Below are positions 1 through 20,500 of a DNA stretch of 64,000 nt, in pieces (position 1 is the stretch's first letter; each line of letters starts with the position of its first letter). Source of the stretch: Klebsormidium nitens (Eukaryota; Streptophyta; Klebsormidiophyceae; Klebsormidiales; Klebsormidiaceae); the NCBI GenBank assembly GCA_000708835.1, contig DF236992.1, forward strand, positions 80,513 to 144,512, read 5' to 3'. The notes under the pieces are model-generated. The model saw nothing but the letters and a program-made list of their open reading frames with translations, was not told the origin of the DNA and did no database searches. The translations under genes were made by a program, and so were the position numbers.

Positions 1-2007
1 TACAGTTGCAAGCGGAAGCGCCCATTTCAGTTTTCAAAATCATGCGCCCCATGGTCGCAGTTTGAATTTTACGATCTCGACGACCGTTGGCAAATTATGC
101 CACGTCAGCATTTTCAATTTGCCCGATTATAAATCGCGGGTGGTGGTTTAATCGAATACGACCTGTTTTACCGATCTATTTAATGAATCCGACCCTGAAT
201 CTGAATGTGCTCGGTAGCTCTCCCCGAGGGTTTTTTTGCCCCATACCTGCGTCAATGAGGCTGCCCGGCAATAGTTCTGAGAATCCGACCCCAATTGAGC
301 AATCATTTATCAAATCCGAAAAACCACTTGCCGAATGAAAAACAGGTCATGTAACTTGCCGAATGGTAAACAATTATTTATTTTTTCGGCTTCATACCTT
401 TCCACTACGGTATCGGTCACATTCCCCTAGGTGTTCAATGTTGCCCGGGGCCTCGCATGTACAACATTCCTCTGCGGTTGTAGTTTTTCTTTTACGGAAC
501 AGTACCTTATACCGGTACCGGTAGCCTATACCTAGGTATTAAACTCTAAGGGGGTTTTTTTCTAGCTTGTATCTGGCTATCAAGTACCCACGGTACCAAT
601 CATTGAACCGACAGAACTGGGGCCTGGCTGTCAGCGCCCAAGCCGGGAATCGTGAGTCGGGACTCCACCTGGCATGCAGGCCGGCGCTGATAGAAACTGG
701 ATCATGGCCCAGCCTGGGTTGCCCAGTGCCGATCCTAGATTGCCGGCTGGTTTGCCGCGCAGCCTGTGCGACCTGATCGGGATCATTCGCAGAGCTGCGG
801 AAGGGGCCATGGCCTATTCAAGTTGGCATCATGAAGCGGCAACATTCTGGAGGGTTGGGGGCCCGGGAATGACATTCGGATGACTGCCTCTTCATCTCCA
901 CCTCTATTTGGGTTGTGGTCTCGTCGCACCACCCACCTTGCATGCGCTTGTGAGACCAGCTCCCGGCGGGACGAAGATTTGCAGCAGGGGGAGGAGGCAA
1001 GGGCTTGACGAGGATGTAAGGGAAAAGTTGAAGCTACCCGGCCGCTGGTTTGTGCTCTCTATTAAGCATAGAGTACTACAGGCAACCGACAGCTGGAATG
1101 GGCCGCCTCTCGGCAAAGATGCTTCTCGAAATGTGGGTAGAAGGATCGTCGTGGCTGCCAATGAGCAGAGCTGCTGAGTGCACCTTGATAGGCGTCGCAC
1201 CGCAAGAGCTAAATGAGGGCACGACGCTGCGCTGATTGGCGGCCCCTTCTGGTGGCCTGCTCATTGGTGAGTGATGTCATGCCTCAGATGAGCACGTATG
1301 GCGATAGATCAGCCCGGCATTTCCCAGATGGCGCAGAACGGGGTGGGGTTTGGGTCTACAGAAACGCTGTCTATGTCCTTTTTGGTCCTCTACGCCGTCG
1401 ATTGAGCTTGTACCTTCCATGCTGAGCGGCGGACACCTGTTCAGGAGTCCTTCCTGTTTTGAAAGCATCTGGCCACTTTCCGAAGGAGGCAGTTGCATGA
1501 TGCATGGACTTGGCCTGCTCATGTACCCAGAGGAATCTGATGCGACCCATTTTGGAACATTCTCCTAGCTCCGAAAGCTTTAATGGTCCGAGCTCTCAAG
1601 ATGATTGTGTGCATCGATCGAATTCCTCTTAAGCGCCGACAGACCAGTCAGTGCTGCACACGAGCAAGTGTGACCATAACGGTGTCGAACGTCTTACTGG
1701 GACATATCAAATCTCGAGCTTTGGTGTCTCGGCAGCAGGCATCTCATGCTTCTCTCTCCGTTGCAGGTTGAGTTCTTGCGCCGATCTGCTCTCACATTTC
1801 GCAACCGCATCGACGACCAAGAGCTTGGAATACAGAGGATCATATTGTAAGGTTCATGCCAGCTGTCACCATTCTGCTGCTCCTTACTGGGTTAGCTATG
1901 TAGCGCCAGCTATGGGTGGCTGGTAACCTTAGAAAGTTTCTTTTACCGCTGTCCCTCGCCAATCGGTTCCAGCCCGTAAAGATGCGCAGTGGTGGGGGTT
2001 GGACAGA
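1..2007. other. Spacer upstream of the MYB gene
   Basis: About 2 kb with no reading frame I can support as coding on either strand. The left part (1-560) is fairly AT-rich with T-runs. Short open frames between 560 and 1930 have no recognisable motif and do not join into a spliced model. It probably holds the promoter and 5' untranslated region of the MYB gene that starts at 2008. Confidence 0.5.
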
Positions 2008-5000
2008 ATGCAAGCCCGAGGCGGAGGAAACCAGAGCGCCAGTCGTTCTACCCCCCCTGAAGGGATGATGAATCCTAATGTGGGCCCACCGGGCACGAAA
2101 TCTGCCCAGGCCTCCAAAAAGGTGGGCACTAATCTGAGGGCAGTAACAGGCCTTGATCGCACATCAGAAACTTTTAGTTACGCCCCTTTCATATCGTAAG
2201 TCAAAGCTGGTCAAACGCCTGCTTGCCGCGTAGCACAGGCTGCTTGTAGTGCCGGCAGTCTGCGGGAAGTGAGACAGCATTCTGCGTGCCCAGGCCGGTT
2301 GTTTCTTGAAGATCCCGCTCGAGGTTACACCTCTGCCCTTACCATAGGCAAGCAGTGTGCATCCTGTGGTTGGCGCCGCTGTTTGAGCGGAGCAACCGAA
2401 GCGATGTAGCGGTTTTCTTGTGGAGAGAGCATGGCTAAGAAAGATGTTGCAGGCATCTCTTTCCTGTTCTCCAGGCTCACGCCACCGATCTGATTGCAGG
2501 ATGAGGGGGTTGGTGCTGGGGTCACCGGTGGTGCAACGGTTCCCCCCGCAGAATACAAGTCCACCAGAACGATCTGGACCCCGGTGGGTTTGCACGAGTG
2601 ATACGGCCTATCCATGGCTGCTCAGCTTTTGATGCTTGGCTTCTGCTCAGAAGTTGGCTTCTGTTTCAGCCGACATGAGGCTCTGCCAGCTTTCTGCAGC
2701 ATTTGTTGGGCGCACATGAGGTTCTGCAAGCTGTCTGCAGCAAAGAAGAGGTGTAGGAGATTGGCACTGGTTGATTGGGGTGACTCAACTTGCTAGTTCT
2801 TCTCAGCGAAAGAGTTTGGGCTCCCTTGAAGAGCTATTTGTCAGACCTCGTTGAATTGGAACCATGCTAGTTGTGAGCTGCCGCCTGATATCAAGCCTGA
2901 ATGCTTCTCTTCAATCAAGAACGGCAGCATTTAGCGGGTAAACTTGGCACAAAACTGGTTCACGCTTTCTTGTATTCCTCCCATGCTGCCACCAATCTCA
3001 GCCTCTCCCCGCACATCTTGTAAGATTATGGCCCACTTCTTGTCTCGCCACGCCATCCTCAAGTATGATAGATGCACCATCTTGCCAACCAGTGAGTGGC
3101 GGCGCTGTTGATTTGTCGCTCATAAAAACTTGTAAAAAGTAGGAATCTTCTCTGACATTACTTTTTGCCTTTCTCTTCTGCCAGCTGTGAAGTTTGATGT
3201 GGGCTCTCTTCCTCATCGCTCATTGCTTCGTGCATGTTAGTTGTCCCTGGAATCCCCTATTCTTTTGATCCGCTAATTGGCGTTGCCTAAAGACTCTTCC
3301 AGTCCCACCTGCCACCATTTGTCGCTGATCCCCCACTCTGCTGAGGAGTCGTTCAATAGCCTCGGCATGGGCAATCCCCCTTTGCCACCTGTCGTTACCA
3401 GGTTGCCAGCTGTAATCAGCAGACTGGTTTCTCCGACTGTAGTCACCGCTTCCTCTGGCTACATTCCAGCTCTCAACAGCAGCTTGATGATTGGGCGAGA
3501 GTTAAGCAACGCTCTCACTTTTCATCCCCAGAACCGAGTATGCCAGCTGTCAGTGCCAGCTGTCGTCAGCAAGTGGCTGCTAGTGATTGACGCATGAGCC
3601 TTTGACGCGCAGGAGGAGGACCGCAAGCTGCGGGAGCACGTGGGAGCCCATGGGACGCAGGGCTGGTCCCGATTTGCAAACACCCTCGCGGACCGCTCCG
3701 GCAAGCAGTGCCGCAACCGGTGGTACCACGTACTCGACCCGGAGCTGTCACGTGTGAGCCCACTTGCCTTCATTCCAGCAAGCAGCGCGAGCACGTTGAA
3801 AGCCTGTTGCTCAAAATCCACTAGTGCATTCTTTAGTGACACTGGCAGAGGTGTAGTGTGTGGCTCATTGTGCTGAGATCGTGTCTACTGGCCAATCGCG
3901 TGGAGTAGTTGCCAACACCTCGGGTCTCTTTCCGATGTCCCTGTGCTTCCTTACCACCCTTTCGTTTGTTGTCTTCCAAACCCCCCTCTACGAGACCGCA
4001 GTATGTTTTCGACTGCTTGAAGTTGCTTGCCTACCCACGTGGCAAGTGTCAGCCGGTCTGTTGCGAAGGAAGAGGCCACTCCGGGGCAAACTTTTGGGCT
4101 TTCCCTGCTCGGTCAGCTCTGTCATGGCACGAAGCGAATGCAAAGCTTCGACTTCGACGGTCTCTGAAGCTTTCTACAGACCTGTGATGACGCCTCAAGT
4201 GCAGCCTTCACAGCGCATTAGAAGAGATGGCGAGCAATTGGTGTAAACAATGTGGGCTCTGATAGTCTGTTGCACCTCGTTTGTCCTTAAAGAGGTGGTC
4301 AGCCCCTCTTGAATACCTCAGATGAATTGTTCTTCGTTCAAGGGACTTTCTTCCCAAAGTATGCTCTGAGTCCTCCCAGCTTTTAGACATCTGAGAATTT
4401 GACGCCAAGCCGGTTTGTTTCTGTTACAAGAAGAGTGGACACAGAATGAACTCAGCTTTTGTAGACTCGTTTCAAGCTTCTGCAGTAAAACTTTGACATC
4501 TTTTCTAACGGGCTTGTGTTTTTGACGCCATGCCGGTTTGTGTCTGTTTCCAGGAAGAGTGGACAGAGGAAGAGGAGCAGATTCTGGTGGACTTGCATCG
4601 GAGGATTGGAAAGAGGTGCGTCGCCAAAATCAATAAAATTCTCATTGCTCCTCTTCGTGCCGGTTGCCAACGTCCTGGCCAGTCAAGCAGAACATTATTG
4701 AGCCCAAAGAACGGCCTTGCAACCTATTCCTGCCTTTCAGCGGTATCCCAGCTCTGAGTCTGTCAGCACCCACACGATTACGGAAGCGATGCTTTGCTGA
4801 CTTCAATAGGAAACTTTGAGTTCTTTGGGCGGTTCAAAGGGAGAGATGCTTTTCGTGACAAGAAAAAGAGGTTTGTGGGCGGTTTCAGTTCGACGGATTC
4901 TGGCTCGTACGCTGACGTGGTGACCCGCTCACAAGTGTCCGTTTCCAGCTGTTGCACCGGCAACTGAATCGCAATGCGTATTGGCTGCAGGTGGGCGCTC

Positions 5001-7958
5001 CTGGCGCGTCAGATCAAGGGCCGGAGCGAAACCGCTGTCAAGAACCACTGGAACTCGGTGAACCGAACCAAGGTATGACGTCAGTGCCCTTTCTACCCGG
5101 ATTCGTCATATTTCTCCGGTCTTGGTCGCTTAGATTTGGGTTCAACTGACGCCCGGGTGATCCTCTGCCATTGGCGTTTTTTAAGGTGTAAGGTCCTGGC
5201 ACGCTTTGCGGTGATCCACGCTGCGTCCTAAGGATCTTGAGTTTGTCTACGGGTTCGCTGACAAATTTACTCTACTCTGCGGACCACTCAGGGAAAGGCG
5301 TTCGGTAGCGCCTCTGCTCTCTCTTTCCTCGGCAACCCTTCAAAACGCACGCAGATGTCGCAAGCACGGAGGCTCCACCGTACAGACGAGAAAGCTTGCG
5401 GCTTCGGCAGTGCATTCTGCTGAGCTTCCAATGGGTTTGTTTTAGAAGGCCACCTAAATAGTTGTGACAGGAGTACAGCTGGTCTTCTGCACTGCCGTTG
5501 CCGGAACGCAGGCGCGCCAAACCCCTTCTTCTAACGTCCTGCTCTCTTTTTCGTCGCACAGAACCACCCCCCCCGCAACGCCCGCTCCAGTGTCCTCCTA
5601 AACTACCTGTTAACCCTCCAACCGGCCAGCCCTCACCAACAAGCGATTAGCGACTCGACCCCCTCCGCTAGCGCAGAAGAAGCCCGCCAGTCCTTCTCGG
5701 CCCCCCTCCCCAAGGAGCCCTCCCGTTCCCTTCCGGGGGGTCTCGTCAGGGCCGAAAGTCTCCCCCTACCGGAGGGGAAACGGAAGTCGCCACCGAAGGA
5801 CATCACTTCAGAAGGGGGCCTCGGGAGGCACGTGCTCGAGTCCCCCCCTAAGCGTCAGAAGGGAGGGGAAGCTCTGCCCCGGGGGGGTAATGACGCCCCT
5901 CGTAGGCACCCCCAGCCGCAGAAGAGTACCCCCCTGCAGGGAACCGGGCTTGCTCCGGACGAGCCCACAGAAGCACGGGACCCGTATTTGGGTCTCCTGT
6001 ACCCGGGGGATCCCTTCTCTTCGGGGGCGTATCCCAGGGGGTTGGATCCCCAGGATTGGGCCCGGTTGACTGGGGAGGGGGCCCGAGCCGCCAACCTGGA
6101 AGCGGAGTGGTTGCTCGGGGGACTTCGAACCGGAAATCCCTCTGGCCAATCGCTTTGGGGGGGCAGGACCGGTCCCGAGGGTGTTCTCGAGACGGCTCTT
6201 GGCGCCGCCTACGATGGGCTGTCCGAACCGGGGGAGGACGGTGCGCGGTTCCGGATTCCAGACACGCTGTTTTTGCCCCGACAACGCCACTCGTCGCGAG
6301 GCACGGCGGTCCCTCGTTCCAGGGGGCTGGATCCAGCGGACCTGTCCTTGCAGAGCGCGTCGGGACTGCTCGCCGGAAAGGCGGACGAGCGCTTTTCGGG
6401 GGGGTGGGCCTCTTCGTTGGTTTCCGGCCGGGGGGAACGAACGAGGCAGGAAACGCGCGCCCCCGATGCCCCCCCCGACAAGAAGTGGCCGGAGTCGTCC
6501 GGCCAAGCGTCGCAGCTGACGCTGGAATCGAGCCCGACTGGCGTTCTGGGGGGGTTGGGTGGGGCGGAGTTCCAACCCCCCTCGGACGAGGCGGTCACGG
6601 AGTTCTTGCAGCGCTGGAAGGCGAACTTTGACAAGTGGGGGGGTGAGGACGCCCCGGTTCTGGGGGGGGGCCGGCGGATACCTCCGGCCCAGTCAGCGAT
6701 ATCGTCAAACTCGGGGACGCGAGGAGAGTCGCACGTGTCAACTCTCCGAACCGAGCCCCCCGAACTGACGGACACTCTCGGGTCCCGCCCCGTGCTTCAG
6801 CAACCTGGCCGGGGAATGGCACCGCCGTTCAATCCGGGACTTTACCGGAGCTTAGAAGTGGCCCCTCGCCAGGCAATGGCGCCTTTCCCTGGAGCGCAGC
6901 ACACCCCGCTTGGTAACGTGACGTGGCGGCAAAACCAGGAGTTGGGCGGGGGTCTTTTTGACGCATCGCGGGGGGGGCTTCCAACGCAGCCGCGAAGCCT
7001 CGCCGCTGGCCTCCGGGAAGCGGACCTTTTTCCACGGTACGTTGAATCGGGGAGTGATGTGCCGGAGATCCCCCGGCTGAGCACGGACCAGCTGTTGTTG
7101 CTGCTCGAGAGCTACCGGAGGCTGGACGCGGTGGATCCCCCGGGGGGGCTCACGGGCGTACCGGCGTCGTTTGGAGGATCCCTCGAGACGGGCCGAGGGG
7201 AGCCGCAGAGTCGCCGGCACGCGGAGGCGGAGCAGCTAGCGACCGCCCGCAGCTTGACCCACTTAGAGCTAACCGGCGCCTCTAACCCGAACCCGGCGCC
7301 AGACCCTAGTGCGCCCGGGGGTGGGGCAAGGTCCCCGCGGCGGGGCGGGATAGCCCGCGAGATTCAGATTAGCCCTAACCTTCCAATGTCGCTTGCTGGA
7401 TTACCTAACTTCCCCCGGTATGGGGAAGCCTTAGCGGCGGGCCGCTCTAACCAGATTTTTCCGACGACTCTGGCGATGACCCCTAACATTAGCTTTGGCG
7501 AGCATCTGAGCCAGCTGGCCTCCATCGCTCCGGCGCCCAACTTCCAGTATTTTCAAAGCGACCGGCCGCTGTACCGGGCCGGCCACCAGGCGCCGGCATT
7601 GCCTTTCCTAACCCATCAGGGTGACTTGTCCGCACTGCCCGGGGGTGTGTACCGGGCACTAGGGCCCGACCCGGAAGCTAGAGTACCTGCGGCGGCATTC
7701 GCGCCGGCGGACGACGCCGGGCGGAGCGCCTTAAGCGAGCAGCAGCGAGTAGCTAGAGCGATGCCCGCGAGTAGCGCGTTGTGGGGCCCGTCGATGAACC
7801 TCCTGCGCGACGAGAGCCTCCCGGAAAGCAGAAGCGCCACATCCGGGGTGGCCACGTCATCGGAGCTTCCGCCGAAGCCGTCCGGAAACGAGGCGGAGAA
7901 CAGTGCCGGCGGGAGCGTGGTACCGGATATGTGGGACGCAACATTTTTGGGGCCTTGA
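2008..7958 (+). CDS. R2R3-type MYB transcription factor (MYB98/MYB64-like), 959 aa
   Basis: Six exons join in frame: 2008-2121, 2500-2583, 3613-3753, 4554-4615, 4991-5072 and 5562-7958 (stop TGA 7956-7958). Two MYB repeats are visible. R2 has its tryptophans at about residues 64, 84 and 103 (WTPEEDRKL..., GKQCRNRW). R3 has them at about 116, 135 and 154 (EEWTEEEEQ..., SETAVKNHW). Spacing of 19 residues is typical. The first R3 aromatic is Trp, whereas most plant R2R3 proteins have Phe or Ile there; the GKQCRNRW and VKNHWNS wording is nearest the MYB98/MYB64/MYB119 type from memory. The family binds DNA in the nucleus and controls transcription. The last exon encodes about 800 residues of Pro/Gly/Ser-rich, probably disordered sequence, with a PPKRQK basic cluster that may be a nuclear signal. 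The protein is much longer than typical plant R2R3 factors (about 250-500 aa). The start in exon 1 is the first ATG in frame, but exon 1 has no conserved motif and is the weakest part of the model. Confidence 0.9.
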
Positions 7959-9801
7959 AGTGGGTGTAAACGGAAAGTAGAACTTGCGGTCTGGGAAGAC
8001 CTGGGTGTAAGCCGAGTGTTGATCCTTCCGGACGGCGAGCCTTAGGAAATGCCCATTGTCAAAGGTTGTCAGGCAGCGCCGGGTTCAAGTGTTGTCGTCA
8101 AACCGGTACGCCCATTCTGAGGCAATCAGCCTCCGGGTCCTAAGCTGCTTTTACGGGTCCGGCCAAAGGTATTTTGATTTGCTTGTCTTTCATAAAGTCC
8201 GTGGAGTTACTTGTATGTGCACGCTAGGTGCTTAGCTCAGACCAGGTTGAGCTGCAGTTGATTGGTTACAATCTCTAACAAAAGGTGTATGTCGTACAAC
8301 AGGTTTCGTTGGTCTATTTACTCACTCCGCTAACCGTAAATAACCCCCGCGTCAATGCTAGATTGACGTGGACATTGCATCGAGCTGATCACGAACCTAT
8401 GCAAAACGGCCGTCCGACTTGAACATAATAAACATATCCACATAGTTGTCAATTTTAGGGTAGTGGTTATAGCCAGTTGATTGTAAAGTAATTTACAATG
8501 AGAGCTTCAATTGCAGAATATCTAAAGCAAACTGGCAAGTGACCCATAAATGATACATTGCTTATTGATTTGTACACAAGATCGCCATTCGTTGAGTCTA
8601 GAACCTAAACTTCTCTTTTCCCCAATCCGACCAGTGCATGCGCAGAAAGAATTTGTGCCATGTGCACGTGTCCAGTGCAATCACAAAGCTTGAATTTGAC
8701 CTAGCTATAATCAAAGGGAGTCAGAGAATGAAAGTACGCCATCGACGGAGATTTGGAACATTAAAAGCTAGGAGGTGTACGAAGTTGTCGGAACATGGTC
8801 GTAGAGTATTGACTAAGGAAACATGTATGGATTGAACATGGTCGAAATTTCCAGCCCGGGGTATATACATACTATTTTCACAATTATGATGCATGCATGC
8901 AACGTGGCCATATATATGCGTGCATTTTTTTATGCATCCGGAGACCATGACACGTCACGCACGCGCGTCTCGAATTGATAATGACCCAATGTATACTTGC
9001 GCTGGCGGCAGCAACTTGTCCTTTTGAGTACGGCCGCCATGAGAATAGCTGATCAAATGCATATGTCGTATCAGCCGCCAAAAGCGGTGCGGCGGCCTCT
9101 GGCTGATTTAACATGTGAGCATTTTCATGCAAGTATCTCATGCACAGGAACGAATAGCGCCATGCAATCATAAGCCATGCTTTCTAACGTCCACTCGAAT
9201 CACTTCGCCAACCGTCCGACTAAATAATTACAAACTCAACATTGTAATTGTCCATATGGGACGACTACGTCGTGATTAGCATGACAATGACGCCCTACCC
9301 GCCCTGGCTGTCTCGGTCGGTCTCATGATCCTAGTGCCTGACCCGTTCACCATGATCGAACCTCTACAACGATGCATCCACAAAGGTTTCGATGAACGAT
9401 GCATCCACATTGAACCACAAACCACAGAGACTCACGGATATGCCCCTACAAGGCCTTTGGAAGCAGGGACTCTCCAAGTACCAGTGCTTATTCTTCAAGC
9501 GCAACATTTTTGCCAGAGATCTTTTAACACTCGTCGTTTGATTCTGGAATCTGAACAACGGAACTTTTGCGTCCGGATGGACGGCCTTCGCCCTTGACAT
9601 GAGGGGCTTCGAGTCGAGTTACAACGGCTCGGGTGGGTCCACTCCTCCCTTCACCAGAAAGGATCTGTGCGATGTCCAGTGCTATGCCGCACCATTTTCA
9701 AACTGTAAGGAGCTAAACTGCATAGTTGCCTGTTACTGCCGACCTGCCCTCAAGCTTGGGGCACCGGTAGGAGGGTCACGGTTTGCAACCAGAGGTTATG
9801 C
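7959..9801. other. Convergent spacer, MYB to DHFR-TS
   Basis: About 1.8 kb between two 3' ends. I see no credible gene. The stretch 8200-9300 is visibly AT-richer, with CATGCATGCA near 8890 and ATATATGCGTGCA near 8915. A 12-base word GATGCATCCACA occurs twice near 9371 and 9399. It probably contains both 3' untranslated regions. Confidence 0.5.
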
Positions 9802-16488
<6,687 letters not shown>

Positions 16489-17554
16489 GATAACATAATG
16501 CAGCAGCTCGTCTTGGAGCTTCAGAGGCTTCAAATGGTTGCTACAGACTCAGTCTTAGATTCTCTGAGCTAGCCAGCGATATACCACTGCCAGCTATGTA
16601 TGTACAGTACGAATGCATGCTCGGCATTGGTCGCTAGCTCTGTACTATTTAAGTTTAACACAGCTCCTCACCGTCTCACGCGGCCGGCCGCGACTTGGAC
16701 TCCTGAGGTTTCCAAAAGTTCGTGAAAATGGCGGGAATGCAGAAGAAGTGCGCGGGAGCTTTCACCGTGCAGTCCTGCATGCTCCATTGCCATCAGATCG
16801 GGCATTGGTTAGCTGGGGCATATTACCGAGTGAGTGCACGTAAACCCTCCAACCCCGGCCGCAGAATTTTGACAGTCGTCGTCGTCGCGCGGCCGCGCGG
16901 TGAAATGTTGCAAACAGATTGCTGAGCTTATTCTGAGTAACGAGTTACTTAGGTACATCGCAGCTGATCGCAGCGCTTTGTTGAAGATCAAGTGGTCTTT
17001 CTGTACTTTTTGCCTTTCACAATAGCATTGGAGAAACACGATGATGGCTCCTTTGACAGTGTGGATCCCACGTTGAATGTGGTCTTTGAAAGACTTCTGT
17101 CGATGCAACACAAGTTGAGGAAGCTGGTCCTGGAAGATCCTGCAACATTCTCGCAGCACACGAGCTGCAGTGGCTAAACATGTAACGTGCCCCGAAAGGT
17201 ATGTTTCTCCTTGCACTAAATGCGGTGATTGCTGCTCGTGGGTGCAGAATGACTTTTTGAAGCATTCTCCTGATCTTGCGCAGGTTCGTGAGAGTCCATT
17301 CCTGGATATTTCACTGGCCTAGCTAGTCAAACTGATGAAGCAAACGCTATTTACAGAGTTCTGCCCTCCCAATCATGTTTGAGGTGGTTTTTAAAGAAAA
17401 GGAGCACAACTCATACAGCATTCTGCACACCACCGGTGGCAAAAAAGATATAATGCATCGCCCCAAGCCCCATGATACACAGTAGTCTCTGCAATCTCTT
17501 TGCAACTCACTTAAAGCCTTCCGCTAAGTGTCTCTTCGCTTCTTGACCTGGCAG
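16489..17554. promoter_or_regulatory. Divergent spacer DHFR-TS / codanin-1, possible codanin 5' exons
   Basis: The two flanking genes point away from each other, so their promoters must be here. The codanin-1 model lacks a start codon, and two stretches could be its first exons. One is 16728-16829 or 16728-16839, opening with ATG (MAGMQKKCAGAF...). The other begins at 17026 and reads LEKHDDGSFDSV then FERLLSMQHKLRKLVLED. I could not make every junction agree in frame, so these remain suggestions. ATGCATGC occurs near 16612. Confidence 0.4.
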
Positions 17555-20500
17555 CCGCTTGGAACCTTCAACATCCAAGAGCAAATCCTTCCTCAAGCTT
17601 GTGTTTCTGACACCCTCTAAACGCTTGCAGACAACCCTGCTGAAAACTACTTTCCAAGCAAAGCAACCTGGTACCGGAAGCAAGCCGTTGGAGCGAGCAG
17701 CCTTCTGTGTGGAAGTAGGGATGGAGCGTAGGATGGGGTCTAGAGACGGCGGGCAAAGATTCGGAGGGGGGAATTCATACGACGCTGCTTTCCCCTCCTT
17801 AGGGGCCACATTGGCCCCAAAACGACGAGCGGACAAACAGGTGCGTCGTAGCGTTGCGGATCTTCTGACTTTCTAGCCAAAGTGGTATGATTCTGACCTG
17901 CCCAACTATAGCAGCACGTTGGCGGACAAGCGGTTATGGTCAAATTTGAGAGAGACCGATTTGCAAGTGGAACAATGAAACCTGCTGCTTATGGGGGTAG
18001 GCTAATGGAGTGAGCTGATCGCATTGATAGCAGCAGCATGTCGAAAAAAAGATACAAGAATTTGGTGAAGGATGATCAAAGCAACATAACATTTCCTCAG
18101 GTTTGATTTTCAGTTGAATATCAGTGGAGAAACAACATCCTTTTGGTTTTACAAGAGAAGGGACTACCCTTTTTCTTCTAGTCCAGAGCAACTCTTGTCT
18201 CTTTTGCAAGGGGGACCATAACCCCACCTAACATGAACTGTCGTGTCTCCGCAAGTATGAAATGACACCTTTTATTGGTGGTGAAGTGATGCTGATCCTT
18301 TTCTCTTGCAGAGAAAGAAGATCACCCCCACCCCCGTGGCGGCCGCCCAGGTTGACAGCACGTTCCTCCTGGCCCAGCCTGCTGAGGACTCCGGTCCCTC
18401 CTTCGGACGTACCGCAAAGTCAACGGAGGTCGACCTGCGCCTGCTGCTCAAAGAGAAGAGAGGCCGGTCCAAGGGGGGCCAGAACAAGGAGCATCCCCTC
18501 AGCGAGGCGCCTCTTATTGAGAATCAGAACAGAGGGTTTAGCGGGGCAGTTTCTGGGGATGGCCAGCCAGGAAAGCTAGCTGGGGCGTTGGAAGGCCGGC
18601 TAGGGGGTGGCCAAAGCGCCTGGGGGACTGAGGAGCCAACCCCCAGTGCATTGCCAGGGCCGTCTGCCGAGTTTCATACCCCTCCCAGGAGCCGCCGTTT
18701 GGCGCCTTCCAGATGCGATGGCCCCCACCTGTCCCACCCAGCGGAAAGCCCCCAGCTGCTGACCCCCACTTCTGGGGCCCAGTTTAAGATGGCTGAGCGC
18801 AGGCCGCCTTCTCCTCCCAAGCCGTCTGGGGAAGTATCCTCCTCGTTCAGGTTGCCAGAGAAGCCTCCAAAGCTGCCCCCAGAGCAGCAGAGGGCGGCGG
18901 AGGCGCACGGGGAGCTTCTGAAGAGGGGGGGTGTCCCGTTTCTGTTGCAGGAGCTGCAGCTGATCGTTGAGCTGCTGACCGCAAACCAAACTAGCTGTGC
19001 GGGGGAACATGCGGTGACTGAGGGGAAACTTGGTCACGCACTAGGGGGGTTGAAGGGGACAGCAGGTGCGCCTCAAACTCTAGCGAGCAAGGGTTTAAAC
19101 AGGGGAGAAGCTGAGGGAGAGGGGACGGGGTTTATAAGCTTGTCAGGGGAAGTGCACTCTGAGCAAGATTTTGTGTCGCAAAGCTTAGTAAAAGGGGCAT
19201 CGGAGGGACCAGTAAATCGATTGGAAGAAGGAGCTGAATCAGCGGGGCAAAAGGAAGCGGGCGGACTCGGATCCGGAAGACAGACGGCAGGAATCACGGC
19301 AGTTTCAGAGCCACTAAAGGCCTTGGAGCGAACCCCAGGGTCGTCTTCCTCACCAGAAGGGAAGGAAAGGCCTTATTGTGAAGGGGAGTCCGCAACATCA
19401 CCAGAGGCGTCTTTGCCCCGGGGAGTGCTCTCGTTCTGTTGTGGGGACATGGCGGCCACGTATGCCTGCGAGGTGCTGGAGACGTCACTGCCGCTCATCT
19501 TGCACTGTAAGCAAGCTTCCTGTCCTGGTGAAAACTTTGTCTATCTTGGCATGATTCGATGAGCCAACGTTCGCGTTTGTATCTCACAGTGGAGAGCTTC
19601 TGCCTGTGTCCAAAGGACGTCAACAGGACGTCAACAGTTGGTCAATGAGATTTCGGCACTGATGGCTTTCTCGGACCTCTGGACAGCAATCATACTTTTT
19701 GCAACACCTTTTCGGAAGCACCGTGTTCTCAGCTTTACCGCTTGGAATAGAAAAGGGAGAGGCTTCTCCGTGTACTATACAAGTCGGTGCCCCGAATGAT
19801 CCCCATTCAAACGAGATTCTCATTTGTCCCTGCGGCTGTATTTACATTCTCTATCTTCAGGTGGGGAGCCGCTTCTCACTGCGCTTCTCCACGAGCCGGC
19901 GATCCCCCGGCACTCCCCGACGCTGACCGCACACCTCCGAGAAGCTCTGATTGCTCATCAGAGCGCGTCGCTGAGAGGCTTAGGAACGCCTCAGAAGCGT
20001 GGGGGATCGGCAGGCGGCGCCCCTCTTTCGGCGCTGCCCTTTAACGAAGAGCAAGATTCCCGCAACATTCCGGCCTTCAAGACGCAGGTACGTTGGTCAA
20101 GGTCAACGTCCGGATCTTGGATCAACAAGGGGGAGATTCGATTGTACTGTCAATGGTCAATGGTGACGGACTCCATTGCAAACCCGGCCTGAAGTTGAGA
20201 GGTTGAGTAGTCCATGGTCGTGGAAGGTCTCGCCCTCTTAGCCATTCGGAAGCGTGTCTTGAAGCACTTATTGGTTGGAAGCATCGGACTGGGCGTATGG
20301 CGACTAGAAAAAGGTTATCGTGCTGCAGCACTTTCTTCAGCACACCTCGGACTGTGCTATCTTCGCAAAGCATTTACTGTTACAGGAAGGAAAGGCGGAA
20401 TGTTGCAGTGCCACGGCACCGATCTGCGGTCGGGTAAATTCCGCCGCGGTTTTTCTGTTTGTGCCTGTACCGGCCTTGCTTCGCACATCATTCCGTACAC

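Noticed and set aside
1350-1568. Plus-strand frame upstream of the MYB gene
   Set aside because: No homology, odd composition and no splice partner; judged noncoding leader or spacer.
5808-6775. Long minus-strand frames opposite the MYB tail
   Set aside because: They mirror the GC-rich plus-strand codons of the MYB exon, have no motif, and the plus frame continues across five splice junctions.
16728-17177. Firm assignment of codanin-1 first exons
   Set aside because: Two protein-like stretches exist, but no combination of donors and acceptors gave a consistent frame into the exon at 17555.
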